From the NCBI GenBank assembly GCA_947179155.2, contig OX359278.1, positions 19,106,996 to 19,170,995 of the forward strand: DNA of 64,000 nucleotides, in the 5' to 3' direction. The notes beneath the pieces are model-generated. The model was not told the origin of the DNA. It made no database searches and was given only the letters and a program-made list of their open reading frames with translations. Position 1 is the first letter of the stretch. Every line of letters starts with the position of its first letter. The position numbers and the translations under genes are program-made. This stretch comes from Hedera helix (lineage: Eukaryota; Streptophyta; Magnoliopsida; Apiales; Araliaceae). Of this stretch, positions 33,101 through 45,600 are shown in pieces.

Positions 33101-36100
33101 GTGAAAAACGTAGAGTGAAAGTGAAAATCGTAGAGTGAAAATCGTAGAGTCGGGATAGCTTCAGCGTCAGTTAGTAATATGAGCATAACTTTCTCATACA
33201 AACTTGGATTGAGGTGATTCAAGATGTTTTGGAAAGCTAATAGATAGACCTACAAGTTGCATTCTTTACGAATTTCGATTTGACGTCTGTAGCAAGGTCG
33301 AAATTGACCATTGTTGGGAACATTTTGACCTCTTATAGTAAAATGAGTATAACTTTTGTATACGGATTCGGATTAATATGATTCAAGATGTTTTGGAAAT
33401 CTAAGAGATATACCTATAACTTTTATTCTTTAACTTTTTCGATTTGAGGTCTGTAACAGAGTCTAAATTGACCATCTTGAGGTATGATGGGTAATTGGAG
33501 GCAATCGGAGGGCGTCGGGCATGCACGTGTGCAACGTGCAATGTTTTCGACACTAAGTTATACTGTTCTTTGTATAAAGCATGAATATTATGATTTATAA
33601 TGATGTCTATCATTAATCAACGATTAATTAGATAAGTGTATGAGCATGCTAAACGTGTGCATATGAGGCGGGATAGACGTGTGGCGTATAAACGTCGAAA
33701 CGCTGTGTAAAATGTTATTTAGCAATTTAATAACCTTAGAGATTAGTTGAGGTAATACTAATTGGGATTAGTAAGAGTTTTAAATATTGTCTGAGGCGGG
33801 TAATATTATGACAACTTGATGAGGTAATTGTAGAATTAAACCTAGTAAAGTCCAGTAGTGACTAATTGGTAGATTGACCTAAATAATTATGAGGACCAAA
33901 TGATAATGTTTTGGCATTAAGGAATGTCGGATATACAAAGTTAAGTATAGAAGGTTTACGGTGTTTATGTTAAACATCGTGATGAATCCACAATGGACTG
34001 AACTAATGAATCAACCCTAGTGAATAAATGGGACGATAAAAGGAAGTAGACATCCTAAGAATAGGATTAAATATTGAGTCAAACTTTGACTAATATAATG
34101 CACCGTTGATCTCTCATGTTGTATAGGTGGTGCAAGGAATGCGAAAGGTTAGCGTAAACTGGTGTTGCAATCCAGGCAAGTCTTTCAGTGATATTTGTTA
34201 TCCCTGCAAGTTTTTCAGTATTATGGATTATATGCATAAACTTTAAATGTGCACGCATGTTATGTGCTAACTGATTGTAAATGTGTCTGTGTACGATCAT
34301 ATGTTGTTAATAGCTGTTATATATAATTAATGCTATGAATCGAATGTGTTATATGAGTTATATAACATGGTAACATTGACATGCATGGTAAGCATGGGTA
34401 GATTTTATAAATGCAACGCATGATAAGCATGATGCCTATGTAAATGTCAAGCATGGAGCATAAAGCATAAATTAAATGTAACCTACGTGTTACGTGTTAG
34501 CTGTTGGACTTGCTGAGCCGTCGTGCTCAATCTTGCTTTAAATTAATATTTTCAGCGAAGTAAATGAAGAAATTCTTGAAGGCGTTGGATATACGGTATG
34601 TTGAATAGGAAACTCAGGTTGCTGTAATGGGAAAACAGTTTGTTGCATTGGCTTTACTGATCTGTGGTCATGATCGTAGAGTGAGCCTCATCAATCGTAG
34701 AGTGAGTCTCAGCGATCGTAGAGTGAGCCTCAGCGATCGTAGAGTGAGTCTCAGCCGATCGTAGAGTGCTTGGTCATAAAGTGACAAATCGTTGAGTAAC
34801 TTCACTGTGAGATCGTAGAGTGAAATTTTACTGCCGAGTTTTTCTGCGAGCGTAGACTGCCAAGCCAGACGATCGTAGAGTGACTTCACAAGCGATAGTA
34901 GCATATCTTACAGTTGGCTGTTTTGATAATCTAGTTGTTGGATCATGTTTTTGGCTTACTGGATTATAAAGAATATCTCATAGAGGTAAAGATTATATAT
35001 TACATTATAATGTATATGATCTAGAGTTGTAAAAGAGTAATGTAAAGATTACGATTTTGGGAACGAAAGATTTTTGAGAGTTAGTTAAGTTTATCAATTA
35101 ATATATTGAGTTTTAACAGCATTAAATTTTATCTTTTATGTAATGTTGTGTATAATAAGGAGAAGATTGTTCGTGTAACGACTCAAACTCAGGATTGAGG
35201 TTATTTCTGATGGACCAGATCCGGGGTTATTGGAGACGGATTTTGGGGCTGTCACAAAAATAATCCGTAATAATAATAAATTAGTATAAATAGTCATATA
35301 CCACCCAACAAATTTGAAAACAAGTATAGCCCTAGAGTATGGGAAGTGTCTTTGGGTTAAAAAAACATAAGTGGAAACACTAAAGAAATTGATTTTTCTT
35401 TTTTTGGGGGGGTGGGGATTGGGGAGTGGGGAGATGGTGTAAAGGTTGTACCTCACATAACTGGACTGCAGTAATATCCTTCTTCCCTTGCTGATACCAT
35501 AAAACAAAAGCCAGGTAATATGGGTAGTTGTTGTTCTCGTCTATCTTGATGATTATATTTTTGTCTGGATAGATGCATGAAACCCTGTTTAAAAAAGGGG
35601 AGAAGATCTCTTCTTTCACCATCTCTCTTTTACATTTTCTTTTAAATTCTAGCATGTCATAATAACAGAGAAATACAAATAACTATTACTTTGTTTTTAT
35701 TCAGGATCAAACTAGGGGCACGGGATGAATATCCCAGAAATTCCCCAAATGCAACTTTTTTGCTACAGGGATCCTATAGAAAAAAGTTTTCTACACGAGC
35801 CTGTTAGCAAAAAATTACATCCGGGACAATTTCCCGGATATTCTTCCTGTGCCCATAGTTTTATCCGTTTATTTACTGCATTCTCACTTTCAACTCAAAA
35901 CTATTTGGAACCTATTCAAATAATTTACTTTTATATAATAGATAGAAGCCATTGTTCCTTTAAATGTCTTGTACGTTAGTCAATCTTACCGTCTATATTC
36001 AATATCGACTACTCCTAGGGTTAGTAGAGATGCAGCATCGTGTGTAGTCTGAGCCATCCTAGTGTAGGCTTTCCTACTCAGAATAAAGTCAGTTTGATCA

Positions 36101-36588
36101 CCGGATCCTTGGTCCGTTATGACTACATTCACTCCTTTGTCTGTACAATAGTTACTGTTGGTGCACCTCACCTAGTCAAATACAAATTAAGTTAGGTTGA
36201 AAGAAAAAAAAAATAGTTTGATCCTTGTGACAATAATCACCTGATAGCAGGCACCACAACCAATACCTCCTCGATAGAGATCAGATGCAGCAGAAACATC
36301 TCCGTCATTGATTGTTGCTCCAAATGTACCAAATCCACATGCCCCATCTGCAAACACATCGAAGATAAATTATATATTGTTGGCGAGTAAAATTAATATT
36401 ATGCATTAACGAATTATCTCATACGCGCAATTTGATTACTTACTTTCTGTTCCGTGTTCATCAGAGTTCGGGTAGTAAGCTGCACGAGAATGAATGAAAC
36501 AGTCACTACATGTTGCGGCATTTCCTGGATTTAGCATAAACAGAGAACTTATGATAAAGATCAAAATTGACTGGAGGGAAGGAGCCAT
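30134..36588 (-). CDS. EXLB1: Expansin-like B protein (EXLB)
   Basis: Five exons with GT-AG junctions join in frame: 36444-36588, 36241-36347, 35990-36171, 35452-35584 and 30134-30337, coding for 256 residues, the usual EXLB length. Residues 1-24 are a hydrophobic signal peptide (ends NPGNAA), so the product should be secreted to the cell wall. Residues ~25-155 form the six-stranded double-psi barrel domain with its Cys pattern (ATCSDCF, NGACGFG, GCGACYQVRC). The HFD motif of true expansins is absent, as in expansin-like proteins. The C-terminal CBM63-like domain has SYGAVWTTTSPPSGSLSIRM and WKAGETYDTGVQ. EXLB proteins are wall-associated; wall-loosening activity is not firmly established for this subgroup. 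Intron 4 is 5.1 kb because of an inserted LTR element (30745-35256) in antisense orientation. No break in the coding exons is seen, so the gene is probably functional. Confidence 0.93.
30740..30744. repeat. Left target-site duplication AAAAT in EXLB intron 4
   Basis: AAAAT precedes TGTAATGACCC at 30745 and recurs at 35257-35261 directly after TGTCACA. The pair marks the outer limits of the intronic element. Confidence 0.85.
31331..31343 (+). other. Polypurine tract of the intronic element
   Basis: AAGGGGGGAAGAA lies immediately before TGTAGCGACCC, the start of the 3' LTR. It is almost identical to the tract at 4369-4383. Confidence 0.85.
32409..33001. repeat. 16-17 bp tandem array, unit CTGGTAGTAGAGTGCTG
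   Basis: About 35 head-to-tail units of CTGGTAGTAGAGTG plus CTG, CT or AA fill 0.6 kb, forming higher-order pairs. Because unit lengths avoid stops, long minus-strand frames of 227 and 274 codons appear (STTSSTLLPVH-type repeats); these are artefacts of the repeat. The array is inside the LTR. Confidence 0.95.
33008..33152. repeat. Second array, unit A(A/T)CGTAGAGTGAAA
   Basis: About eight units with AACGTAGAGTG or ATCGTAGAGTG, separated by GAAAAGT(CC)AAA-type spacers, follow the first array. The core GTAGAGTG is shared with it. Confidence 0.9.
34670..34885. repeat. Third array, unit GATCGTAGAGTGAGYCTCA
   Basis: Four regular units of about 20 bp (GATCGTAGAGTGAG.CTCA) and several looser ones repeat the same GTAGAGTG core 1.5 kb downstream of the second array, about 150 bp after the LTR hairpin. 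Confidence 0.9.
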
Positions 36589-36657
36589 TCTAGGAATAAA
36601 GGAGCAGAAGCAAAGAAAGGAAGCTGGTATTGTATGAAGTGAACTAAGTTACTACTA

Positions 36658-36665
36658 TATTTATA
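36658..36665 (-). promoter_or_regulatory. EXLB TATA box
   Basis: On the minus strand TATAAATA lies about 70 bp upstream of the EXLB start codon, giving a predicted 5' leader of roughly 40 bases. No other core element is asserted. Confidence 0.65.
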
Positions 36666-38389
36666 GTAATCAGACACCAGACCACCTTAAATTCGGTAAA
36701 ATTTATAATTTTACCGTCTGTTTAAGTCATTTTGAATGAATATTAAAACTTTACCATTGCTTTTCCAGCTCCCTATTACACTAGAGCATTACTCGCTTTA
36801 GATATGATGAAGTAAACCTTTTTTTTATAACTTTCTGCATTTTTTGTTGTATTTTTGAATCACATGTTGGTGCCTTGTGCAATAAGTTTCCAAAATGTCA
36901 CTAATTAGGCAGTACTGTTGTGTGAAATAGGTACATAAGTATTAACTATTTCGAACCACATTATTTGCTCATATGTATATCATTTTATTTTTTTTAGCTG
37001 ATTCTTGCTGATCCATGTAAGTACAATAATTTGTGGTGTGTATATATATATATATATATATTGGTAATCTAGAGCTTGTAAATTTCTACATCTAAGTTCC
37101 TTGTGTAGCTGTTTCGTACATATTTCTTCCGTTCCAAAATTAGAGGTACATTTTTCTTTTAGTCTGTTAAAAAAATAGAGATACATTTCTAATTTTAAAC
37201 ACTAAAGTGACTAATGATAGAGCACCAAAAAGGTGTTGGAGACAAAGAGATGCGGGTGGGTTGAGACCAAAGAGATTTAATTTGTTGCTTGAACAAGAAG
37301 GGAATTAGACAGCCATTATGGTGGTTCTGCAGAAGAAACATGTTAAGCATCTGTTAATGTTTCCACTTGTGCCAATAATCACAACTGTTTTTTTGATTTA
37401 TTTATACAAAAGGTGTATAAGGGAACAGCCATATCCTAATTTAATAAAAATGTTGCGCAAAATACACGCACCGGTTCAAGCCAATTAACTTCTTGATATG
37501 TAGAAAGAATTTAATATATGTGAAGGTTAAGTATGCTATTTATAAACCAAAAGATATAATATGTAAGTTCATGAACAGTAGTATAATGAAGTCCATAGAC
37601 CGAGTCAAAATAAAAATAATGTTACGTTTAGATTGAATGAATGAAATGCATAAAGGAATAGAATAGAAAAGAGAATGAAATGGAGATTGGAGTGATTCAT
37701 TCCATTTCAAGTGGAATAAGTCATTTTATACATTTCATAAGCAATAAAATTCATAAATTTGGGAGGGATGAGAATGGTTCATTCCACTCTAATAGAGCAA
37801 CCAAACACAATTTTTTCATTTTATAAGAATTAGTCATTCCATTATGACATTCATTTATCCAATCCAAACGTAAGGTCTGTTAAATTTTCGGAATTTGTTG
37901 GTACTAATTCTTCTCAATCCTATCAAATTAGGCAACTTCTGCTTAAATGATTCAATTGTCAACGAACCACCATCCTCTTAATTCGACATCCTCAATGAAG
38001 CTCTTATGTTCTATGCACCTTTTCTTTCCTAATTTCTACGAAGTAAGGATTCGGCTGGGAGGATTCGGGTTCGCCATAGGGCTGATTTGTTCCTTCCTTT
38101 CTGATCTCTCCATCATATGTTCTCCCCGTCTTCCCTCCCACTATATCTACTTTCTATTTTCTCTTCCACATTCTTTGTATCTTCCCCCTACCGTTCAAAT
38201 AAACTAACATAATTATTACTAACATATTACTTATTTTGACAAAAAAATCAACAAAGAATTGTTATTTGAAATGTTTATGTCACACGCATCGTGTGTACGC
38301 AGATGACTAGAACATATAATAATATCAGTAATCTATTACATTCTTATCATTTAATAGGGGAAAAAAACTATAGAAGAATTTGCAGAAAA
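36666..38389. other. EXLB upstream region and intergenic DNA
   Basis: No further gene is recognised. A TA microsatellite lies near 37039-37062, a MITE at 37622-37873, and pyrimidine-rich sequence near 38080-38190. The open frame at 37947-38207 shows no family resemblance. Confidence 0.6.
37622..37873. mobile_element. MITE with ~28 bp TIRs upstream of EXLB
   Basis: The left end TTACGTTTAGATTGAATGAA and the right end, inverse of TTACGTTTGGATTGGATAAA, form imperfect terminal inverted repeats. The interior includes GATTCATTCCATTTCAAGTGG. At 252 bp it is non-coding. A related partial copy lies near 28592. No clear target duplication is visible. Confidence 0.7.
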
Positions 38390-39110
38390 ATCCTGTGATG
38401 CCAGAGTGGGATAGCGGTTATCCTGCAGGCGTGGATAACAGAAAAATTTACAGGCAAAGAAAGCAACAAGAAATTCCAAAAGAAACACAGAGAAATTTTC
38501 TAGTGCCCATATTCAATGTTATAAAAAACAAAAGCTTCTTTCTTTAACTCACAAGTCGAGTTATATAGTTAAAATAATATTGGGTAACAAGAAACAACTT
38601 TACCCCTATAATCATGTGGCAACTTCTGACATATCCCTAAAATTATGCCACATAAAAAGTCTATACAATCACGTACACATGCTCCGTGTAACAAACTCTG
38701 ACAGCTACTGAATTAATGCCACGTAACAGGTTCTTATAATCGCACCACGTGAGTACACCATGTGGCACAATATAAAAGATTTACCAAAATCATTACAATA
38801 GAAGAAAAACAAAACAATTAGGGCAAATAAACAGTAAAATAACCAAAGGAAAATAAACAATGGAAATTAGGTGAGCTCGGAGCCAGACTTAAAAGAATGC
38901 TCGAAGTCAAGATAATTTTTTAAGAAGTCCAACTCGAACTCAACATCACTTTCAAAGCCGAACCCGAAGATAATGTCTGAACTCCCGAAGCAAGTTGAAC
39001 TCTTTCGAAGCCATTAATGTTTGCTAATCTTGCGCCGAGCTTCTATCTCCAGATAATTCAATGCCATCAAAGCACTATTCGACAAGTTAGCTAGCATCAT
39101 CGAACTCAGG

Positions 39111-39560
39111 TTAGAAAGAACTCACCCTTGAGTTTATAGCATTGTCTTTGGGCTCCCCAAAATAAGGATTCAAGTGTTTAACATTAAAAATGTCCGACGT
39201 CCGTAGATGGCTAGGTATGCGCACTCGATAAGCATTATCATTAATATTTTGAAGAATCTCACAAGGTCCGATCTTCCGATCCTTAAGCTTATTGTATTCC
39301 CCAACAGAAAATCGGTCATGAGTCAACACTGCCCAAAAAAATTCACCAACTTTAAAAAATACATGTCGATGATGATTGTCAACTCGATTCTTGTACTTGG
39401 TATTGCTTTTGTTAATATATTGTCGAACCTGGTCATGGATATTCCGAAGATATTCTGTAATTTTATCTACCTTAGGATTCACACGTCTGACCCTTGGGAT
39501 AGGAGCTAAGTCCAAGACTCTGGAAAGATTTTGTCCACAGCCAACCTCAAAAGGACTCAT
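39111..39560 (-). pseudogene. Gypsy integrase C-terminal part
   Basis: The 149-codon frame begins SPFEVGCGQ and includes YNKLKDRKIGPCEILQNIND and HLRTSDIFNVKHLNPYF, the typical end of Ty3/gypsy integrase after the catalytic core. No chromodomain is obvious after it before the stop at 39111. Confidence 0.9.
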
Positions 39561-39731
39561 GCCTGTAGTTTGGTTCTTTGATATATTATATGCAAATTCA
39601 GCCTATGATAATGCTAGGTCCCACTGCTTCGGTTTAGACCCAGCTGGACACCTTGTAAGATTTCCTAAGCTTCGGTTCACCACTTCGATCTGACCATCGA
39701 TCTGAGGGTGGTATGCATTGCTAAATTTCAG

Positions 39732-40220
39732 CTATGTCCTGAGCTTATTCCATAAACTCTTCCAAAAATTACTCATAAACTTAGTATCACGATTAGAAGT
39801 GATTGCCTTTGGAACACCATATAAACGTATAATTTCCTGAAAGTAGAGATAGGAGATCCGACTAACATTTATTATCTTTTGACAAGCGACAAAATGAGCC
39901 ATCTTAGAGAATCTATCAACCCCAGCCAAAATAGAATCCATAGTCCGTTGGGTTCAGGGTAGTCCTAACACAAAATCCATGTTGACATCACACTAGGGGC
40001 CTTCAGGGATGAGTAAGGGAGTGTACAATCCTACATTAGTAAGAACTCCCTTGGATCGCTGACATACATAGCAACGCTCCACATAATGAGCCACATCACC
40101 AGATATCTTTGGCCAATAGTAATCAACCAAAACCAAGGCCAATGTCTTATCTCACCCGAAGTGACTTTCGTTGTGAAGTTCACTAACTATTTGTTGCCGT
40201 AGTGAGCAATTTGGAATGCA
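39732..40220 (-). pseudogene. Gypsy integrase zinc-binding and catalytic core
   Basis: The upstream half gives LHNESHFG and ERCYVCQRSKG (HHCC zinc-binding site). It is followed by MDSILAGVDRFSKMAHFVAC and GVPKAITSNRDTKF, where the family has SDRD; the second catalytic Asp is therefore changed to Asn. Stops interrupt the region near 39950 and 40160. Confidence 0.85.
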
Positions 40221-40223
40221 AAA

Positions 40224-41399
40224 CTATAATCCCCAAAACAGATAACCATTATGAAGAATAAAGTTATGTCGTCGACCTTTTCTTACCTCCCGAACTATCT
40301 TCCCGAAGGAAGGATCAACTTCATACATGTCGATAAAGGTCTCAAACCCTACAACTTTATTACCCATGGTGCTAAGGAGTAAGGCAAGTTGGCTAAGTGC
40401 ATCGGCAACGCGGTTCAAACTTCCCGATTGATGCCTTAGTGTAAAAGTAAACTCCTGAAAGTATGCCACCAATTTAGTATATCTTCAGCTCAGCTTGTGT
40501 TGGTCATTGATGTATTTTAGGGCTTCATAATTAGTGAAAAGAATGAACTCCCGTTGTATCAGATAATGACACCAATGCTTCAGTGATTGAACTATGACAT
40601 ATAATTCTAAATCATAGGTGGAATAGTTCTTCTTTGACCCGAATAACTTTTCATTGAAAAATGCAATTGGCCGACCCGACTGGCTCAAAACATAACCAAT
40701 GCTAACTCCCGATGCATCACAATTCATCTCAAAGACCTTCTCAAAGTCAGGGAGTGCCAATACTGGTGCTTCAGTCATCTTTTACTTGACCAATTAAAAA
40801 CTAGCTTCGGCCTCTTCGGATCAGTGGAACTCACGCCATTTGAGGCACTCTTTAATAGGTGTAATTAAAGTGCTGAAGTTTTTGATGAATCGACGATAGA
40901 AAGAAACCAATCCATGAAAGCTTCTGACATCATGCAAGGTCTTCGGGGTAGGCCATGCTAGGACTGCATCAATATTTGATTGATCGGCATGAACACCTTT
41001 GGTAGAAACAACGAAGCAAAGGAAGATTATCGAAGTTATGAAATAAGAGCTCTTCTTCTGGTTGACAAATAGGCATTCCTTCCTCAATACATCAAACACA
41101 GCTCGGAGGTGCTCATGATGCCTTTCCCATGTTAAACTATAGATGAGAATATCATCAAAGTAAACAACTACAAACTTTCCCATAAAAGGCCACAATAGCT
41201 GATGCATAAATCTTATAAATGTGCTAGGGGCATTGGAAAGACCAAAATGAATGGCCATCCACTCATACAATCCTTGTTGCGTCTTGAACGTTGTCTTCCA
41301 CTCATCTCTAGGTCTTATCTTTATATGGTGGTAACCACTCTTAAGGTTAATTTTGGAGAAGACTTTAGATCCGGACAACTAATCCAACATGTCATCTAG
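40224..41399 (-). pseudogene. Gypsy reverse transcriptase and RNase H
   Basis: The frame 40821-41378 carries the RT core: INLKSGYHHIKIRPRDEWKT, FGLSNAPSTFIRFMHQLLWP, and the catalytic VVYFDDILIYS. The next frame, 40485-40778, has FEMNCDASGVSIGYVLSQSG and STYDLELY of RNase H. The frame 40224-40472 has LNRVADALSQL of its end. Three separate frames with stops between show that the polyprotein is broken. Confidence 0.92.
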
Positions 41400-41515
41400 G
41401 CGAGGAATTAGAAACCGATACTTCACTGTAATCTTATTAATCGCCCTGCTATAAATACACATTCTCTATGATCCATCCTTCTTTGGAACTAATAGAGTTG
41501 GTACTGCACATGGGC

Positions 41516-42560
41516 TTATACTCTCACGAATGTAGCCATTATCCAACAATTCCACCACTTGCCTTTGTAACTCTTCGGACTCCTTAGAATTGAGTTAGTA
41601 TGCTGGTCGGTTTGGTAAACTCGATCCCAGACAAGATATATCTGATGTTGAATATCGCTCATCGGCGCTAGTCTAACTGGAAGCTCTTTGGGCATCAGGT
41701 TAGCAAACTCTGTCAGCAGCTTCTGCACATCGACTCGTACTTCAGAGTTTCCATCTGTTGTACTTCTCCCACAAGGAAGCAAAGCATATACCACACCTTC
41801 ATGCTCGACTTCAACTAGGAATCTAGATATGGACAGTAGGTTTGTACCATTAACGGTCTTAGGTGAATTTATTTCTTCCCACCGAGGTGCTAACACCACC
41901 TTCTTCCCTTTTATATTAAGGGAGTACGTATTCTTCCGGCCATCATGAATGACACTTTGATCATATTGCCAAGGTCTTCCCATCAACACATAGCATGCAT
42001 CCATAGACACCACACCACATCACACCAAACACTATCAAAATATTTCTTACCGATAGAAAAGGACACCAAACACTATCTGTCCACTGTCACCTCATTGCCC
42101 TTTTTCAGCCATGACAACTTATAGGGTTTAGGATATCGATCCGTCTTTAATTGTAATTTTTGGGTAACTTTTTTAGACACTAAATTCCCACAATTGCTAC
42201 TGTCAATGATTAACTTGCAGACTTTATCCGCCACTGTGAAGGTCATATGGAATATATTGGTTCTCAACCAATCATCTCCCGAATCGCCTTTGTAGGTCAA
42301 TAGACTCTTACTAATGAATAAAGTCTCCTGCTCATCACCATACAACACATCCTCCTTATCATATATATCATAGATAGGCTCTCCGAACTCTTCTGCCTCA
42401 TCTACCATATCTTTCTCAATTAGTAGGTTTTTGCTCTTCTGATTGGCAGGTTTCCTACACTCCGAAGCTCTATGCCCTTGCTTTCCACATCTAAAACATT
42501 TAACACTAGAATTAGGATTACCTTATGGTTGCTGCGGTGTATAACGATGTTATATAGGTA
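41516..42560 (-). pseudogene. Gypsy gag zinc knuckle and protease
   Basis: A CCHC knuckle CFRCGKQGHRASEC lies at about 42447-42497. The stretch 42073-42408 is protease-like, with LIIDSSNCGNLVS in place of the usual active-site D-S/T-G. The stretch 41516-42013 links protease to RT (HDGRKNTYSLNIKGKKVVLAP). Stops and a frame change separate the parts. The gag side is cut at 42601 by the solo LTR. Confidence 0.85.
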
Positions 42561-42605
42561 GTGCCGGTCTACTGTTTGGATTATTCCTCATTACCGGTCG
42601 TCTGT

Positions 42606-45600
42606 TGTAATATATCCAAGAAATTTGTAAATACTTATATTAATGAAATTAAGAAATTATTTGAGTACTCATACATTTATGTAAGCATTAATGATTCAAT
42701 ATGTGTTAAATAATAAAGTAAGTAATGATGGTGGTAAACTTAAATTAAAATTAATTTAAGTTCATGTAATATGTCTTATGTGACATAATGTGTAAGAAAA
42801 ATTTATTAATTAATTAACTAAATTAATTAATTATGAGGTGATTGAATAATGCCATGAATTAATCAGGATAATTAAATTTAGCTAAATGTGAATATTAAGA
42901 GGTTACATGAATTAACGTGATATAGCCCAACATATTTATAATTAAAGTCCACGTATGTATGGATGGCTAAAATTAATTAATTAGCCCAATAGAAATACTT
43001 GGTCATAGCCCAATGAAACTTTTATTAGTGACCCTATGAGAACCTAGTCCAATTTGATGATAGGTATATGTATGTATGTATGTACAAAGGTGTGTGTGTG
43101 TGATATATATATATATATAAAGGTGCATGGTATATATATATATATATATATATACAAGTCATGTCTGAAACCTACCCCCCCCCCCCCCAATAGCCTAGAA
43201 TGTTGATTTTGTATGTTATAATGTGCATGTGATGTAATAATAAGAAAATGCATAGTTTTAAGCCTTAAATTAAGGATTTTTTGACAACACTTCACCAAAC
43301 CCTTATTAGCCAATAGGTTATGCATGCTTGGAGGATATTAGCACTCCTATTAATAGGAGTTCCTAAATCAATTTTCCAAGTTTACTTGCATTTTGGCTAA
43401 GTGTTGTATAGGGAGTTAGAGAGAAAAGTGGGGAGAAAATATAAAACCTAGTGAAATTCTTGCAAATTTGAGTTCTAGGAATCTTATAATCAAGCAAAGA
43501 GAAGTGGAGGCTCTAGCAAGGTTCATCTCTAGAAGGAAAAGAGCATCAAAGAGTATAAAATTCTTGAACCCTAAAACTTTAGTTAATGTTGTGTAAATAA
43601 GCTTATAGTGTAAAATGCATGTTTGGTTGTGGGAAAATTTGTGTTGTGGGATCATGAAGGGTCCGAAGGTACAATGAGGGTTTATGAAGGATAATATATG
43701 ATTGATATGTGTTGGTATGCGTTTTATGTCAAGATGATCAAGAATAATGCATGTAAGCATAAAAACCCTAAATGTATTGTAAAAGCATTTGATTTGGGTA
43801 AAAATAAATAAAAATGTGTAATTCATTTGCCTAATCTAAAATTGTATGTTGTAGTTCTATGAAATATGAAGTTTTTTCAAGTGGAACGAACAAAAACGGA
43901 GCTAAAATGAATTTATGGTGAATTTTTTTGTGAAAGATATTAAAATGGAACTCTAGCATGAAAAACCAATAATTTTGGTTAAATAAATATTTTTAAAAAT
44001 AATGTAAAAATTGGAATGTTGAAGGGCTATAAGTTTACGAAATAACAAAACTGATTTCGACTCATTTGAATTTAAAATGAGCAAGATATGAAAGATTGAA
44101 TCAAAAAGGGTAGGGAAAAAAATATGGAAAAATCTTATTTTTCGATTCTGCTAGGGGTCGTTGCAGCGTCGGCCCCAGTGTTAATCTGGGCGTTGCAGAG
44201 CCTATCAAGATTTTCGGTTGATCGAGCCGATCAAACCGTTGTGGTTGACCGGTCCGACTCGACCGAAAAAAAAGAGGTTTTATTATAATAATAATAATAA
44301 ACAAATAAAATAATTAAAAATTATTTTGTTTGTAAGTTAATTAAAATAATATTAAACAAATAAAATAATGATTTAAAATTATTTTATTTGTGAGTTGATT
44401 AAATAATATTAAAAAAATAAAAAAATATTTTTTTTATGAGTTAATTAAACAAATAAAAATTATTTGTAAGTTAATTAAACAAATAAAATAATAACTAAAA
44501 ATTATTTTATTTGTGAGTTAATAATAAGGATTATTTAATGGTTTTCTTAAACAATTAAGGTAATATTAAAGGACTATTTTAATTGTGGATTAATATTATA
44601 TAAGCAATTAAAATAATATTATAAGTTATTTTAATTGTGAACTAATGATAACTAAATAATTAAAATAATATTAAGAATTATTTTAATTGTAAATCAATAA
44701 AGAGTGAGTAATTAAATAATATTAACAATTGTTTTAATTGTGAATTATCAAAGGATGAACAATTAAAATAATATTAAGAATTATTTTAATTGTGTACTAA
44801 CGAAACATAATTAAAATAAGAGTAAGGATTACTCTAATTGGTGATTAAACAAATAAAACGATAACTTAAATTATTTTATTTGTCGATTAATAAAAGGTGA
44901 TCAAAGAATATATTAATAAGTCATAAACAAGTAAAGTGATAACATTTTGTTGTGAATCATTAAGAAATGTTAAAGAATAACGAAACAAATAGAATAATAT
45001 GAAGTATTATTTTATTTGTAATAATTAATGAATGAATTAAATAAGGAATGTGAGAGACAATAATGTACACACATATAGTTTTATTTGAAATTATATGTGT
45101 AATGATCTAAGAGTCCAAATTATATAGAACTTGTAAGTCAAATCTATTAGATTATTACGTGAAGGTTAATAGAATTTAACCCTTAGACGAATATGTTGAA
45201 CATAGGTTGTTAAAAGGATAAGAAATTTCAGTCAGATATAGTCGACGATCTAGGCAAGTACTTTAACTTGTACTTTTATTTCTCGTACAAATAGAATTAA
45301 TTAATAAAATAATTTATGTTTTATCTATATTCATGAATGTTGAATTATTAATTTGATTTAGATAATGGTTATAATCTTGAATAGTTATTCAAACCCTATT
45401 GCCAGACATTGAACGTATCAATTGTTCCTAACTGTGTTCATAAGTATGTCTATGCCATTTGTATCGGCTAGACCAATGATAAGATCGATTATTAATCAAT
45501 CATATTTTCTTGAGAAATCTATCTAAACCAATTGCCTTGGCGATGACTCTTATAATATACTGAGATAAACAACTTCTTTATGTCGGGGAACCAACACACG

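Larger units (their letters stand above)
30745..35256 (+). mobile_element. Internally deleted long-LTR retroelement in EXLB intron 4
   Basis: The element starts TGTAATGACCCAGAAATTCG, ends GGGCTGTCACA and is flanked by perfect AAAAT duplications. It lies on the plus strand, antisense to the gene. Only a short 5' LTR start and ~0.5 kb of interior remain before a polypurine tract (31331-31343) and a nearly complete 3.9 kb 3' LTR. No gag or pol sequence is left. Short repeats TAAGACTGATGAGTATAGTC and TAAGTCTGATGAGTATGGTC lie near 30765 and 30808. Without it intron 4 would be about 600 bp. Confidence 0.85.
31344..35256 (+). repeat. 3.9 kb 3' LTR in EXLB intron 4
   Basis: The LTR starts TGTAGCGACCCGAAATATT and ends TTTTGGGGCTGTCACA. 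It contains the tandem arrays at 32409-33152 and 34670-34885 and the TGAGCCGTCGTGCTCA hairpin at 34514-34529. It has no recognised protein domain. Confidence 0.8.

Noticed and set aside
32388..33222. Two long overlapping minus-strand frames of 227 and 274 codons
   Set aside because: They are translations of the 16-17 bp tandem array (STTSSTLLP-type repeats) and exist because the unit lacks stops; no domain is present.
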